From CALZJC01 sp963781065 (GTDB taxonomy: Bacteria > Acidobacteriota > Thermoanaerobaculia > Multivoradales > JAHEKO01): a stretch of 64,000 nucleotides of DNA. The translations under genes and the position numbers were made by a program. Below are positions 50,232 through 58,990 of this stretch, piece after piece. Where the stretch lies: the NCBI GenBank assembly GCA_963781065.1, contig CAWAET010000016.1:62001-126000 (forward strand), in the 5' to 3' direction. The notes beneath the pieces were generated by a model. That model worked only from the letters and a program-made list of their open reading frames with translations. It did no database searches and had not been told where the DNA came from. Each line of letters starts with the position of its first letter. Within the stretch, counting starts at the first letter, position 1.

Positions 50232-51449
50232 CTAGCCCTCCGCCCGCCTCTCCCCGCCCGCGGGCTCCAGCGCCGCCGGCCGGAAGCCGAGGAACAGGGT
50301 CAGGGCGGCGATGATCGCCAGGGCGGTGGGCGCCAGGAAGAGCAGCCGGAAGTCGATGCCGTCGGCGGTGGTCAGCAGGTCGGCCAGCTTGCCCCACATC
50401 AGGTTGCCGAGGAACGGCCCGATACCCAGGATCAGCAGGTTGAACAGGGTCTGGGCGCTGGCCCGGGCGTCCTTGGGGAAGCACTCGTCGACAAAGATGT
50501 AGACCGTGGCGAAGAAGAAGGCGTAGCAGAAGCCGTGCACCACGTTGCTCGCCACCACCAGCCAGACCGGGCCGCCCAGCGAGTAGATGGCGAAGCGAAT
50601 GGCGTGGCCGAGAATGCCGAAGGTCATGATCTTGCGCCAGCCCAGCCGCTTGAGGAAGGCGCCCAGCACCGCCATGGTGCCGATCTCGGCGATCTGGCCG
50701 ATGCTCATCGCCGGCATGATCAGGTTCTCGGCCAGGCCGATCTGCGACAGGAACGGGCTGGTCCACTGGAAGTAGCAGGCGTGGACCAGCGAGTCCATGA
50801 AAGTGACGACGAACAGCACCAGGATGCTCGGCACCGCCAGCAGCTTCAAGGCCTCGAGCGGCGCGTTCTTCTCGCCGCTGCGGGCCGGCGGCGTGTGCGG
50901 CAGGGTCAGCGAGTAGATCGCCAGGGCGATCGACACCCCGCCGGCGATCCAGAAGATGCCGGTCAGCGCCGACTCGAGCGCCGCATCCTCCTTGCCGCGG
51001 AGGATGAAGACGAACGGCCAGCTGGCGGCGACCCAGCCGATGGTGCCCCACATGCGCACGCGGCCGAACTGCTTCTTGGCGTCCTTGAGGTGGTGGAAGC
51101 AGATCGAGTTGGTGAGCGACAGCGTCGGCACGTACATCAGGTTGTGCACCAGCATCGCGGCGAAGAAGGGCCAGAAGGCCTTCTGGAACGGCAGGGCGAA
51201 CATCGCCAGCCCGCCCACCAGGTGCGAGATGGCCAGGAAGCGCTCGGTCGACATCAGCCGGTCGGCCACCTGGCCGCCGACGAAGACGGCGGTGACCGAG
51301 GCGATCGCCAAGGTGGCGAAGACCCATCCGATGTCGGTCCCGGTAAAGCCCAGGAAGCGCGACAGGTAGAGCGCCAGCAGCGGCAGCCAGGTCCCCCAGA
51401 TGACGTACTGGAGGAACATCATCACTCCGAGTCGGCCGGCGATTCCCAT
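50232..51449 (-). CDS. MFS permease, nucleoside:H+ symporter-like (NHS family)
   Basis: 405 residues with 12 transmembrane helices. The start region GVMMFLQYVIWGTWLPLLAL and the motifs LMYVPTLSLTNSICFHHL, FGRVRMWGTIGWVAASWPFV and GTMAVLGAFLKRLGWRKIMT are typical of the NupG/XapB-like group. ATG 51449 follows GGAGAAAGGGG. It is the last gene of a six-gene operon with two TIM-barrel proteins and a GMC dehydrogenase, so the real substrate is more likely a sugar or keto-sugar than a nucleoside. Such pairings are frequent in Acidobacteriota and Planctomycetes. Confidence 0.85.
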   Translation of the reverse strand: MGIAGRLGVMMFLQYVIWGTWLPLLALYLSRFLGFTGTDIGWVFATLAIASVTAVFVGGQVADRLMSTERFLAISHLVGGLAMFALPFQKAFWPFFAAMLVHNLMYVPTLSLTNSICFHHLKDAKKQFGRVRMWGTIGWVAASWPFVFILRGKEDAALESALTGIFWIAGGVSIALAIYSLTLPHTPPARSGEKNAPLEALKLLAVPSILVLFVVTFMDSLVHACYFQWTSPFLSQIGLAENLIMPAMSIGQIAEIGTMAVLGAFLKRLGWRKIMTFGILGHAIRFAIYSLGGPVWLVVASNVVHGFCYAFFFATVYIFVDECFPKDARASAQTLFNLLILGIGPFLGNLMWGKLADLLTTADGIDFRLLFLAPTALAIIAALTLFLGFRPAALEPAGGERRAEG

Positions 51450-51494
51450 CTCGTCCCCTTTCTCCTGATCGGTCTGGCGCGCGCCCTCTCCGGC

Positions 51495-52736
51495 TCAGCT
51501 GCGGAACGGCTCTCGCCCCCGGCCCTGCGGGGCGATGCCCTGAGCCGGCAGGATCTCGCCCTGCAGGGCGAACATGCACGCCGCCGCCCGGTCGATGTAG
51601 CGGGTGAAAGCGATCGACGCCGCCAGGATCGGCGCCACCCGCGCCCGATCCTGGACCCGGGCCGGCGGGAACTCGTGCTCGACCACCAGATGCGTGTTGG
51701 CCACGTCCAGCTCGAGCAGCTCGCGCGCCGCCAGCTGGTGGTCGAGCCAGTCGACCGAGCGGTTTTGCAGGTAGGCCAGCGGGTCGTGCCGGGCGGTGCC
51801 CGGCAGCTCGTGCTCGGCGAGCACCGTCTGCTTCTTCCAGGCGTTGAGCTGGTCGGCCGGCTCGGTCGAGGGGCGGCCGTTCCGCCAGTCGCCCCGCTCG
51901 ACCGTCTGGCCGCCGTGGCCCCAGGCGGCAAACCCCCGGGCGTCGACCACCTGGCCCTTGACGTGGAAACCGGCGATCAGGAACCCGTAGCCCTCCTCCC
52001 GGAGGTACTGGAAGATCGACCGGCTGTCCTGGCCCATCAGGATGGCGTGTGACGGGTCGTAGTGGATGCGGAACTGGTCGCCGACGCCGTGCTTCTCGCA
52101 GATCCGGTGCAGCGCGATCCAGGTCCCCGGCGTGTAGGCGATGTTGTTGTGCCAGTTGTCGCCGGTGGTCCAGCCCGGCATCGGGCACTGCTCCACTCGG
52201 AAGGTCAGACGCCGCTCCCGCGCGTACTCGAGCAGCGGCACGAAGCTGTCGGCGAAGTCGGCCAGGTTGGCCTCCATCGACAGGGCCTGGTTGCGGCCGA
52301 CGAAGCCGCAGACGGCATCGACGCCCAGCAGCACCGCCGCGTCCATCACCCGTCTCATGAAGTCGTGCTTGCGAGCCCGGATCTCGGGGTCTTCGTGCAG
52401 CAGGTCATCGAAGTAGCCGAGGTCCGACAGCCCGACCTTCTGCTCCGCCAGGGAGGCCAGCACCCGGCGCGCCCGCGGCTCCTCGAACGGCCGGCGCAGA
52501 TCCAGCGTGTTGGCCACCGGGTCGAGCATCGCCTCCGGCGGGACGTCCGCCTCGTCCGGGTGGAGCGCGGCGGAGAGCTGCATGTGGTCCGCCCCGATCT
52601 CGCGGGCGAACGCTGCCCAGTCCTCGATCGCGCGGTCGGGATCGGCGTCGCGGACCTCGCGCGGGGTGAGCTCCTGCAGCGCCGCCGTCAGCACGCCGAC
52701 TTTCATGAACCGGGGGTGAAAGGGCTCTACGGGCAT
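51495..52736 (-). CDS. TIM-barrel sugar isomerase/epimerase-like protein (AP-endonuclease 2 fold)
   Basis: 413 residues from ATG 52736 with GAGGAG just upstream; longer in-frame starts lack support. A xylose-isomerase-like barrel with metal-site strands: GADHMQLSAALHPDE, VDAVCGFVGRN, LTFRVEQCPMPGW (Glu), FRIHYDPSHAILMGQD (Asp, His), GFHVKGQVVD, and VVEHEFPPARVQDR (Glu). No signal peptide is visible. It could be an isomerase/epimerase, or a 3-keto-glycoside lyase/hydrolase as shown for some relatives. The operon partner GMC oxidoreductase supports the latter (inference). Confidence 0.8.
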   Translation of the reverse strand: MPVEPFHPRFMKVGVLTAALQELTPREVRDADPDRAIEDWAAFAREIGADHMQLSAALHPDEADVPPEAMLDPVANTLDLRRPFEEPRARRVLASLAEQKVGLSDLGYFDDLLHEDPEIRARKHDFMRRVMDAAVLLGVDAVCGFVGRNQALSMEANLADFADSFVPLLEYARERRLTFRVEQCPMPGWTTGDNWHNNIAYTPGTWIALHRICEKHGVGDQFRIHYDPSHAILMGQDSRSIFQYLREEGYGFLIAGFHVKGQVVDARGFAAWGHGGQTVERGDWRNGRPSTEPADQLNAWKKQTVLAEHELPGTARHDPLAYLQNRSVDWLDHQLAARELLELDVANTHLVVEHEFPPARVQDRARVAPILAASIAFTRYIDRAAACMFALQGEILPAQGIAPQGRGREPFRS

Positions 52737-52774
52737 CCTCGTCTCCTCGAATCGCTGCCGCATCCCGGCGCCGC

Positions 52775-54349
52775 TCAGTTGCCCCCGCCATTGCTGACAA
52801 AGGCCAGCCTGCGGCTGTCCGGCGCCCAGGAGGGCACGTTGATCGTCCCCTGCCCGCCGTAGACGTAGGCGATGACCGTCGCCCGGCCTCCGGCCGCGGG
52901 CATCAGGCGCAGGTAGACCTCCTTGTAGAACGGGTGGTCGCTCGCATCGACCTCGGCGCCGTAGGAGAGGAAGGCGATCGACTCGCCGTCGGGAGAGACG
53001 TGCGGGAACCAGTTGTTGAGCGGGTCGTCGGTGAGCTGCTCGGGCTCGCTGCCGTCCGGCCGCATACGCCAGATCTCCATCGTGCCGCTGCGCGCGGAGT
53101 TGAAGTAGATCCACCGCCCGTCCGGCGAGTACTCCGAGCCGTCGTCCAGGCCGGTGGCGGCGGTCAGCCGGACCTCCTCGCCCCCGGCGGCCGGGATGCG
53201 GTAGATGTCGTACTCGCCGTCGCCGCGCTCGGCGGTGTAGATCAGGAAGCGCCCGTCCGGCGACCAGCCGTGCAGATAGGACGGCCCCGCTGCGGTGACC
53301 CGCCGCGGCACGCCGCCCGTCGCCGGCAGGGTGTAGACGATCGAGCGGCCGCCGCTGTCGGCGGCGTGGTGGCTGATGCCGAGCATGGTGCCGTCGAACG
53401 AGAGCACGTGGTCGTTGTTGTTGCGGTCGGCGAAGCCGGTGTCCAGCACCTCCGCCGTGCCGGCGGCGAGGTCGAAGCGATAGAGCAGGCCGTTGCGGTT
53501 GTAGATCAGGTGGCGGCCGTCCGGCGTCCAGTTTGGCGCCTGTAGCGAGTCCGGGGTCCGGTGCACGATCAGGCGCTCGCCGGTGGCCGGGTCGAGGATC
53601 TCGAGATTGCTGGCGAGGTAGTCCCGGTAGGGGACGAGGTCCGGCCCCGCGGGCACGACGATGCGGACGTTGTGGAACTCTGCCCGTTCGGCGACCGCGG
53701 CGTCGTGCGAGCAGACGAAGAGCCCGGCGTAGACCTCGTCCCCCAGGTCCAGGTCGAGCTCCTGGGGCGCGGACAAAGTCTCACCGAAGCGTGCCACCGA
53801 CACGGAGAAGGTGGTGCCCCGGCGCGAGAGCTGGATGACGTCGGGCGCCACCACTGGCGACCGCATCTCCCCGGTCTCGGCCCCGGCGGCGCGCCGGAAC
53901 TGCAGCGCCGCGAGACCGTCGCCGTGGACCGCCACGTCGACGTAGGGAGCGTCCGGCTCCAGGCCGCCGCGCACCATCCAGCCCAGCTTGCGGTGCGGGT
54001 CCGCTCCGGCGCCGACGAAGCCGGCCCGGGCGCGCAGGATGAAGTCGCCAGTCAGCCGCTTCCAGACGAAGTGGAACTCGTCGTGGGTCGACCAGATGTT
54101 GGCGCCGGAGCCTTCGAGCAGGTAGCGCTGCCCGTCAGCGTCGAACGTCGTCCCACCCGGCCGTTCGGGCTCGCCGACATCTGTCTGGCCATCGAAGACC
54201 CCGCGGGCCTTCGGGGCTGGGCCGTCCGGGGCTGGGCTGGCCGTGGCTGCGCCGCCCGAGTCTGGGCCAGCCGTCACCGCGGATCCGGCCAACAGGATCA
54301 CCCCGAGCAGTGCGGGCGAGAGCTTCCTGCGGCCTCTGGCGCTGCTCAT
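52775..54349 (-). CDS. Exported DUF1080-like beta-sandwich plus PD40 (TolB-type) beta-propeller protein
   Basis: 524 residues with a signal peptide (LLGVILLAGSAVTA). Residues about 48-240 are a jelly-roll (HFVWKRLTGDFILRARAGFV, KLGWMVRGGLE) like DUF1080/DUF1349, families linked to 3-keto-disaccharide hydrolysis or sugar binding. Residues about 250-520 are a TolB-like propeller with repeated blades (APNWTPDGRHLIYNRNG, LHGWSPDGRFLIYTAERGDG, SEYSPDGRWIYFNSARSGTM, FPHVSPDGESIAFLSYG). Gaps of 37-38 nt to both neighbours place it in the GMC operon. The role is probably periplasmic glycan or keto-sugar handling; no catalytic residues could be assigned. Confidence 0.82.
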   Translation of the reverse strand: MSSARGRRKLSPALLGVILLAGSAVTAGPDSGGAATASPAPDGPAPKARGVFDGQTDVGEPERPGGTTFDADGQRYLLEGSGANIWSTHDEFHFVWKRLTGDFILRARAGFVGAGADPHRKLGWMVRGGLEPDAPYVDVAVHGDGLAALQFRRAAGAETGEMRSPVVAPDVIQLSRRGTTFSVSVARFGETLSAPQELDLDLGDEVYAGLFVCSHDAAVAERAEFHNVRIVVPAGPDLVPYRDYLASNLEILDPATGERLIVHRTPDSLQAPNWTPDGRHLIYNRNGLLYRFDLAAGTAEVLDTGFADRNNNDHVLSFDGTMLGISHHAADSGGRSIVYTLPATGGVPRRVTAAGPSYLHGWSPDGRFLIYTAERGDGEYDIYRIPAAGGEEVRLTAATGLDDGSEYSPDGRWIYFNSARSGTMEIWRMRPDGSEPEQLTDDPLNNWFPHVSPDGESIAFLSYGAEVDASDHPFYKEVYLRLMPAAGGRATVIAYVYGGQGTINVPSWAPDSRRLAFVSNGGGN

Positions 54350-54386
54350 CCCCGCAAACCTAGCCTGGATTGTTCACCACGCCAGG

Positions 54387-55238
54387 CTAGAAGCGCAGCG
54401 CCCGGAGATAGTCGTGGCTCACCGCGATCGAGGCCAGCGGGTCCGCCGGCTGATCGTGCTCGACGAAGAAGTGCTTCAGGCCGGCCAGCTCGGCCTGGGC
54501 GAAGATCGCCGCGAAGTCGATCCCGCCCTGGCCCACCTCCACCATCTCGCCGTCGGCGGCCATGTCCTTGACGTGGCAGAGCGGGAAGCGCCCCGGATGG
54601 CGCTCGAAGTAGCGCAGCGGGTCCTGGCCCCCCTTGGTGATCCAGAACAGGTCCAGCTCGAAGTCGACCAGCTCGGGGTCGGTCTCCTCCAGCAGGACGT
54701 CGAAGGGCATCCGGCCGCCGATCGTCTCGAACTCGAAGTCGTGGTTGTGGTACCCGAACCGCATTCCGGCCTCGCGGCAGGCCCGCCCCGCCTCGTTCCA
54801 CAAGGCCGCCAGCTCCTGGTAGCGCGCGATCGAGACCCGGTCCTCCGGCGCCAGCCAGGCACAGAGGAGGTAGCGATGACCGGCCGCGCGCGCCGCTTCG
54901 ACCGTCCCGGCGAGGTCGCCGGTCAGGGCGTCGAGGGGAACGTGCGCGGCCGGCGCCTCGAGCCCCACACCCTCGAGCATCGCCTTCACCTCCTCCGGCG
55001 GGCGGCCGAAGTAGCCGGCGAACTCGACCTCCTGGAAGCCGGCGTCGGCGACCGCCTCGAGCGTGCCCGCAAAGTCCCGCTCCATCAGCGACCTGACGGT
55101 GTAGAGCTGTACCCCGATCTTCCCGAGCGATCTCGTCCTCACCCTCGCCGCGGCCCACGCCGCGGGCCCACGGCGGAGCCCGAGCATGCCGCCGAGGGCG
55201 ACGCCCGCAGTGGCTTTGACAAACGATCTTCGATCCAT
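54387..55238 (-). CDS. Tat-exported TIM-barrel sugar isomerase/epimerase-like protein
   Basis: 283 residues from ATG 55238. The N-terminus MDRRSFVKATAGVALGGM is a clear Tat signal (RRSFVK). The barrel has GKIGVQLYTVRSLM, GFQEVEFAGYFG, GMRFGYHNHDFEFE, LVDFELDLFWITKGGQDP, FPLCHVKDMA and HFFVEHDQP, with Glu/Asp/His metal ligands of the xylose-isomerase-like family. Export of such a barrel is unusual for a phosphate-sugar isomerase. It fits instead a periplasmic enzyme acting on 3-keto-glycosides made by the adjacent GMC oxidoreductase (inference). Gaps to neighbours are 37-38 nt. Confidence 0.85.
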   Translation of the reverse strand: MDRRSFVKATAGVALGGMLGLRRGPAAWAAARVRTRSLGKIGVQLYTVRSLMERDFAGTLEAVADAGFQEVEFAGYFGRPPEEVKAMLEGVGLEAPAAHVPLDALTGDLAGTVEAARAAGHRYLLCAWLAPEDRVSIARYQELAALWNEAGRACREAGMRFGYHNHDFEFETIGGRMPFDVLLEETDPELVDFELDLFWITKGGQDPLRYFERHPGRFPLCHVKDMAADGEMVEVGQGGIDFAAIFAQAELAGLKHFFVEHDQPADPLASIAVSHDYLRALRF

Positions 55239-55276
55239 CACCACGTTCCTACCTCCCGCTTGCAGCCCTTGGGATA

Positions 55277-56965
55277 CTAAAGATTGCCTCGCTTCATCTC
55301 GGCCACCGCGTGGTTGCACGCCCGCGCGGTGAGCGCCATGTAGGTGACCGAGGGGTTCTGGCAGGCCGTCGAAGCCATCGCCGCCCCATCGGTGACGAAC
55401 AGGTTGGGCACGTCGTGGGCCTGGTTCCAACCGTTGAGCACCGAGCTCTTCGGGTCGCGCCCCATGCGGGCGGTGCCCATCTCGTGGATGCAGAAGCCCG
55501 GCGGCGCCTTGCGATCGTAGGTCACGATGTCGCGCCCGCCCGCCGCCTCCAGCATCTCCGCCGCGGTCTCCCGGGCGTCCTGGCGGATGCGGTCCTCGTT
55601 GTCGCTCCAGGCGCAGTGGACCTTGAGCTGGGGGATGCCCCAGGCGTCCGGGTTGTCGTGGTCCAGCTCGACGAAGTTCTCATAGCGCGGCAGGCACTCG
55701 CCAAAGCCGCCCAGGCTCATCATCCAGGGCCCGGGCTGACGCAGCCGCTGCTTGAGCTCGGCGCCGAGGCCGGGCTCGCGGGCGCCCCGCCACCAGCCCT
55801 CACGCCAGGCTCCGCCCTGGAAGGCATAGCCGCGCAGGAAGTCGGGGTGGGCCTCGTCGACGTTGCGGAACCGGGCCATGTAGGTGCCGTTGGGGCGGTA
55901 GCCATGGTAGTACCGGTCCTCGAACCCCGGCATCTCGGCCGTGGCGCCGGCCTGGAAGGTGTGGTCCATCAGGTAGTGGCCGAGCGCGCCGCTGGAGTTG
56001 GCCAGCCCGTCGGGAAACCGGCGGCTGGTGGAGTTGAGCAGGATCTGGGCGGAGCCCAGGGTCGAGGCGCAGAGGAAGATCACCCGGGCACGGAACTCCA
56101 CCGGCTGCCTGGTGACCGCGTCGACGACCCGCACGCCCACCGCCCGGTCCTTCTCCTCGTCGTAGATCACGCTGTGCACGATGCTGTGGGTGCGCACCGT
56201 CAGCTTGCCGGTGGCGACGGCGGCCGGCAGGGTGGAGCTGAGGCTCGAGAAGTACGACCCGCTGGAGCATCCGCGTTGACAGGGGCCGCAGTAGTGGCAG
56301 GCGGCCCGCCCGCGGTGGGGCTGGGTGAGCACGGCCGTACGGCCGATGGTCATGACGCGCCCCGGGAAGGCGTTGGCGATCTTCTCGCGCGCCGCGCGCT
56401 CGACACAGTTCATCTCCATCGGCGGCAGGAACCTGCCGTCGGGCAGCTGCGGCAGGCCCTCGGCCTGGCCGCTGATGCCGATGAACGACTCCACATAGTG
56501 GTACCAGGGGGCGATGTCGGCGTAGCGGATCGGCCAGTCGGTGCCGAAGCCGTCGCGGGCGTTGGCCTCGAAGTCGAGATCGCTCCAGCGATAGCACTGC
56601 CGCGCCCACATCAGCGACTTGCCGCCCAGGTGGTAGCCGCGGATCCAGCGGAACGGCTTGTCCTCGTCGTGCCGGTAGGGGTGCTCGCTGTCCTTGACGA
56701 AGAAGTGGCGGGTGTCCTCGCCAAAGGCGTAGCACTTGCTCTGCACCGGGTAGTCCTTCTCGTACAGCCGGCGATCGCCCCAGCCGCGATAGGGCAGCTC
56801 CCAGTCGGCCTTGTGCTCGCCCAGGTAGTCCTTGCCGTGCTCGATCGGGCGGCCGCGCTCGAGCAGCAGGGTGTCGAGACCGTTCTCGGTGAGCTCCTTG
56901 GCGGCCCAGCCGCCGGTGATGCCCGAGCCGACGACGATGGCGTCGTGGCTGCCGCTGGCGCTCAT
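55277..56965 (-). CDS. GMC-family FAD oxidoreductase (sugar 3-dehydrogenase-like large subunit)
   Basis: 562 residues from ATG 56965, which overlaps the upstream subunit stop in an ATGA junction. FAD-binding AIVVGSGITGGWAAKELTE is followed by GGKSLMWARQCYRWSDLDFE, a CxxC-type cluster region YCGPCQRGCSSGSYFSS, IFLCASTLGSAQILLNSTS, and the C-terminal GMC motif GFCIHEMGTARMG with ACQNPSVTYMALTARACNHA. With the small gluconate-2-dehydrogenase-subunit-3-like partner it should form a periplasmic membrane-linked sugar dehydrogenase. Glucoside 3-dehydrogenases have this two-subunit layout. Substrate inferred from neighbours. Confidence 0.88.
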   Translation of the reverse strand: MSASGSHDAIVVGSGITGGWAAKELTENGLDTLLLERGRPIEHGKDYLGEHKADWELPYRGWGDRRLYEKDYPVQSKCYAFGEDTRHFFVKDSEHPYRHDEDKPFRWIRGYHLGGKSLMWARQCYRWSDLDFEANARDGFGTDWPIRYADIAPWYHYVESFIGISGQAEGLPQLPDGRFLPPMEMNCVERAAREKIANAFPGRVMTIGRTAVLTQPHRGRAACHYCGPCQRGCSSGSYFSSLSSTLPAAVATGKLTVRTHSIVHSVIYDEEKDRAVGVRVVDAVTRQPVEFRARVIFLCASTLGSAQILLNSTSRRFPDGLANSSGALGHYLMDHTFQAGATAEMPGFEDRYYHGYRPNGTYMARFRNVDEAHPDFLRGYAFQGGAWREGWWRGAREPGLGAELKQRLRQPGPWMMSLGGFGECLPRYENFVELDHDNPDAWGIPQLKVHCAWSDNEDRIRQDARETAAEMLEAAGGRDIVTYDRKAPPGFCIHEMGTARMGRDPKSSVLNGWNQAHDVPNLFVTDGAAMASTACQNPSVTYMALTARACNHAVAEMKRGNL

Positions 56966-57556
56966 GCCCAGCTCCTGCCGACCTCGGCCAGCGGCATGCA
57001 GCCCTGGTACGTGCCCGAGATCCGCAGATGCTGCAGCTCCTGGGTCATGCCGATCTCGGAGGTGTAGTAGCCGGCCAGGGTCCACTCCTTCATGGTCAGG
57101 AAGAAGGGCGGGTCCTCGACCTCGGTCAGCCCCGCCGCTCGCGCCGCCTGCCTCAGACGCGGCGGCCTCCTCGTCGAGCGGTACCAGCACGGCGAGCTGC
57201 TGCTCGGGGGTCAGCTGGAGGAAGGAACGGTCGAACCGGCCCTGGCAGTCGCGCTCGAACTCCGCCAGCGCGGCGAGGAAGCCGGCGCTCTCCTCGGGAT
57301 CGAGCCAGTCGGTGAGCAGCAGGTCGATGAACCGGTTCACTCCGGCTTCCCTGGCGCCCGGGGTATCGGTGGCGGGCAGGATCAGCTCGGCGATGGTGCC
57401 GATCAGCTCGTCCTGCTCGCCGGTGAGCGTGCGCGGCCGCCAGTCGGAGCCGCCGGCCCGCCGCCGATCGCAGCCCAGGATCGCGCCGGCCAGCGAGGAG
57501 GAGACGATGCCCCCGAGGAGCACCGTGATCCCCTGCAAGACCTGTCGGCGGGTCAT
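56962..57556 (-). CDS. Gluconate 2-dehydrogenase subunit 3-like small subunit (one frameshift)
   Basis: ATG 57556 begins MTRRQVLQGITVLLGGIVSS, a Tat/lipoprotein-type signal ending ILGC. Then TLTGEQDELIGTIAELILPA, DTPGAREAGVNRFIDLLL and DWLDPEESAGFLAALAEFER, the subunit-3 family pattern. Near 57164 one base must be skipped. The frame then continues with LTEVEDPPFFLTMKEWTLAG and YYTSEIGMTQELQHLRISGT, closing with YQGCMPLAEVG and TGA 56962. The total span of 595 nt confirms a one-base excess. It is probably the chaperone/export partner of the GMC subunit, which lacks its own signal. An assembly indel is more likely than decay. Confidence 0.75.
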
Positions 57557-57662
57557 GAGAGCGGGTTCCCCCTTCCCGGGTAGATCGGACTTTGCTGACG
57601 AGGCCTCGATGCTAGCACCAAGAACGGCGCATTCAGTATCCTGACCTGCAAGGAGGTGGAAC

Positions 57663-58799
57663 GTGAACGACGGACCCCGCGAGATTGGCGTCGCACTCAT
57701 CGGCTACAAGTTCATGGGCCGGGCCCACAGCAACGCCTACCGCCAGGTGGGGCCGTTCATGTCGCCGCGGCTGGTGCCGCGCATGAAGGTGCTGTGCGGC
57801 CGGGACGCCGCGGCGGTGTCGGATGCGGCGGCGAGCCTCGGCTGGGAAGAGGCCGCCACCGACTGGCGCGAGGTCGTGCGGCGCGACGACATCCAGCTGG
57901 TGGACGTCAGCACCCCCGGCGACAGCCATGCCGAGATCGCTATCGCCGCCGCCGAGGCCGGCAAGGCCGTGCTTTGCGAGAAGCCGCTGGCCAATACCGT
58001 GGCCGCGGCGGAGTCGATGCTGGCGGCGGTCGAGCAGGCCGGCGTGGTCAACATGATCTGTCACAACTACCGCCGCGCCCCGGCCGTGATGCTGGCCAGG
58101 CGGATGATCGAGGCCGGCGACCTGGGCGAGATCTACCACTACCGCGGCACCTACCTGCAGGACTGGGTGGTGAGCCCCGAGCTGCCGCTGCTGTGGCGCT
58201 TCCGCAAGGAGAAGGCGGGCTCGGGGGCGCTGGGCGACATCGGCTCCCACTCGGTCGATCTCGCCCGCTTCCTGGTCGGTGAGATCGCCGAGGTCTCGGG
58301 CGATCTCGAGACCTTCATCAAGGAGCGGCCGCTACCCGACGACCCGGCGACGACCGGCCCGGTGACCGTCGACGACGCCGCGATCGCGCTGGTGCGCTTC
58401 ACCGGCGGCACCCTGGGCACCATCGAGGGAACCCGGCTGGCGCCAGGGCGCAAGAACTACAACCGCTTCGAGATCAACGGCAGCAATGGCTCGCTGGCCT
58501 TCGATCTCGAGCGGATGAACGAGCTCGAGGTCTACTTGGAGTCGGCCACCGCAGGGCGCCGGGGCTTTCGGCGCATCCTGGTCACCGACCCCGAGCACCA
58601 CCCCTACATCGGCTCGTGGTGGCCGCCGGGGCACATCATCGGCTACGAGCACACCTTCACCCACACCGTCTACGACCTGCTCGAAGGGATCGCCGACGGC
58701 CGCTCGCCGCAACCCGACTTCGCGGACGGGGTCCGCAACCAGAAGGTGCTCGCGGCCTGGGAGCGGTCGGCCGCGAGCCGGCGGTGGGAGACGGTCTAG
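57663..58799 (+). CDS. Gfo/Idh/MocA-family oxidoreductase
   Basis: 378 residues from GTG 57663, with AAGGAGG upstream. Rossmann fold: IGVALIGYKFMGRAHSNAYR, LVDVSTPGDSHAEIAIAAAE, EKPLANTVAAA (the EKP catalytic Lys), followed by the GFO/IDH C-terminal domain (GSGALGDIGSHSVDLARFLV). No signal peptide, so it is cytosolic and NAD(P)-dependent. Divergent from the GMC operon (106 nt gap). In that context it would reduce or oxidise 3-keto-sugars inside the cell. Its TAG stop is made of the first bases of the palindromic repeat that follows. Confidence 0.88.
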   Translation: MNDGPREIGVALIGYKFMGRAHSNAYRQVGPFMSPRLVPRMKVLCGRDAAAVSDAAASLGWEEAATDWREVVRRDDIQLVDVSTPGDSHAEIAIAAAEAGKAVLCEKPLANTVAAAESMLAAVEQAGVVNMICHNYRRAPAVMLARRMIEAGDLGEIYHYRGTYLQDWVVSPELPLLWRFRKEKAGSGALGDIGSHSVDLARFLVGEIAEVSGDLETFIKERPLPDDPATTGPVTVDDAAIALVRFTGGTLGTIEGTRLAPGRKNYNRFEINGSNGSLAFDLERMNELEVYLESATAGRRGFRRILVTDPEHHPYIGSWWPPGHIIGYEHTFTHTVYDLLEGIADGRSPQPDFADGVRNQKVLAAWERSAASRRWETV

Positions 58800-58979
58800 C
58801 CCGACCTTCTCACCGGCTCTCGCAGCGAGCCGGCGTAGGTGCCTGAAGATGTGGGACTTACCGACCGAGGGCACCACAGGCGTACTTGAAGTACGTCGAG
58901 GATGACCGACCGAGGGAAGTCTCGCAGATTCAGGTACCTACGTCGGCGCAGTCGAGAGCTGGTGAGAAGGTCGGGCTAG
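58796..58979. repeat. 182-184-bp palindromic element, copy 2
   Basis: The same element as at 14420-14603, about 96 percent identical by direct comparison and of exactly the same length. It begins inside the stop codon of the Gfo/Idh gene and ends 12 nt before the stop of the convergent GH16 gene. The inner arms match each other better than in copy 1. Here it lies between two convergent genes, where a bidirectional terminator would be expected. Confidence 0.85.
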
Positions 58980-58990
58980 CAGCTAGCCCA

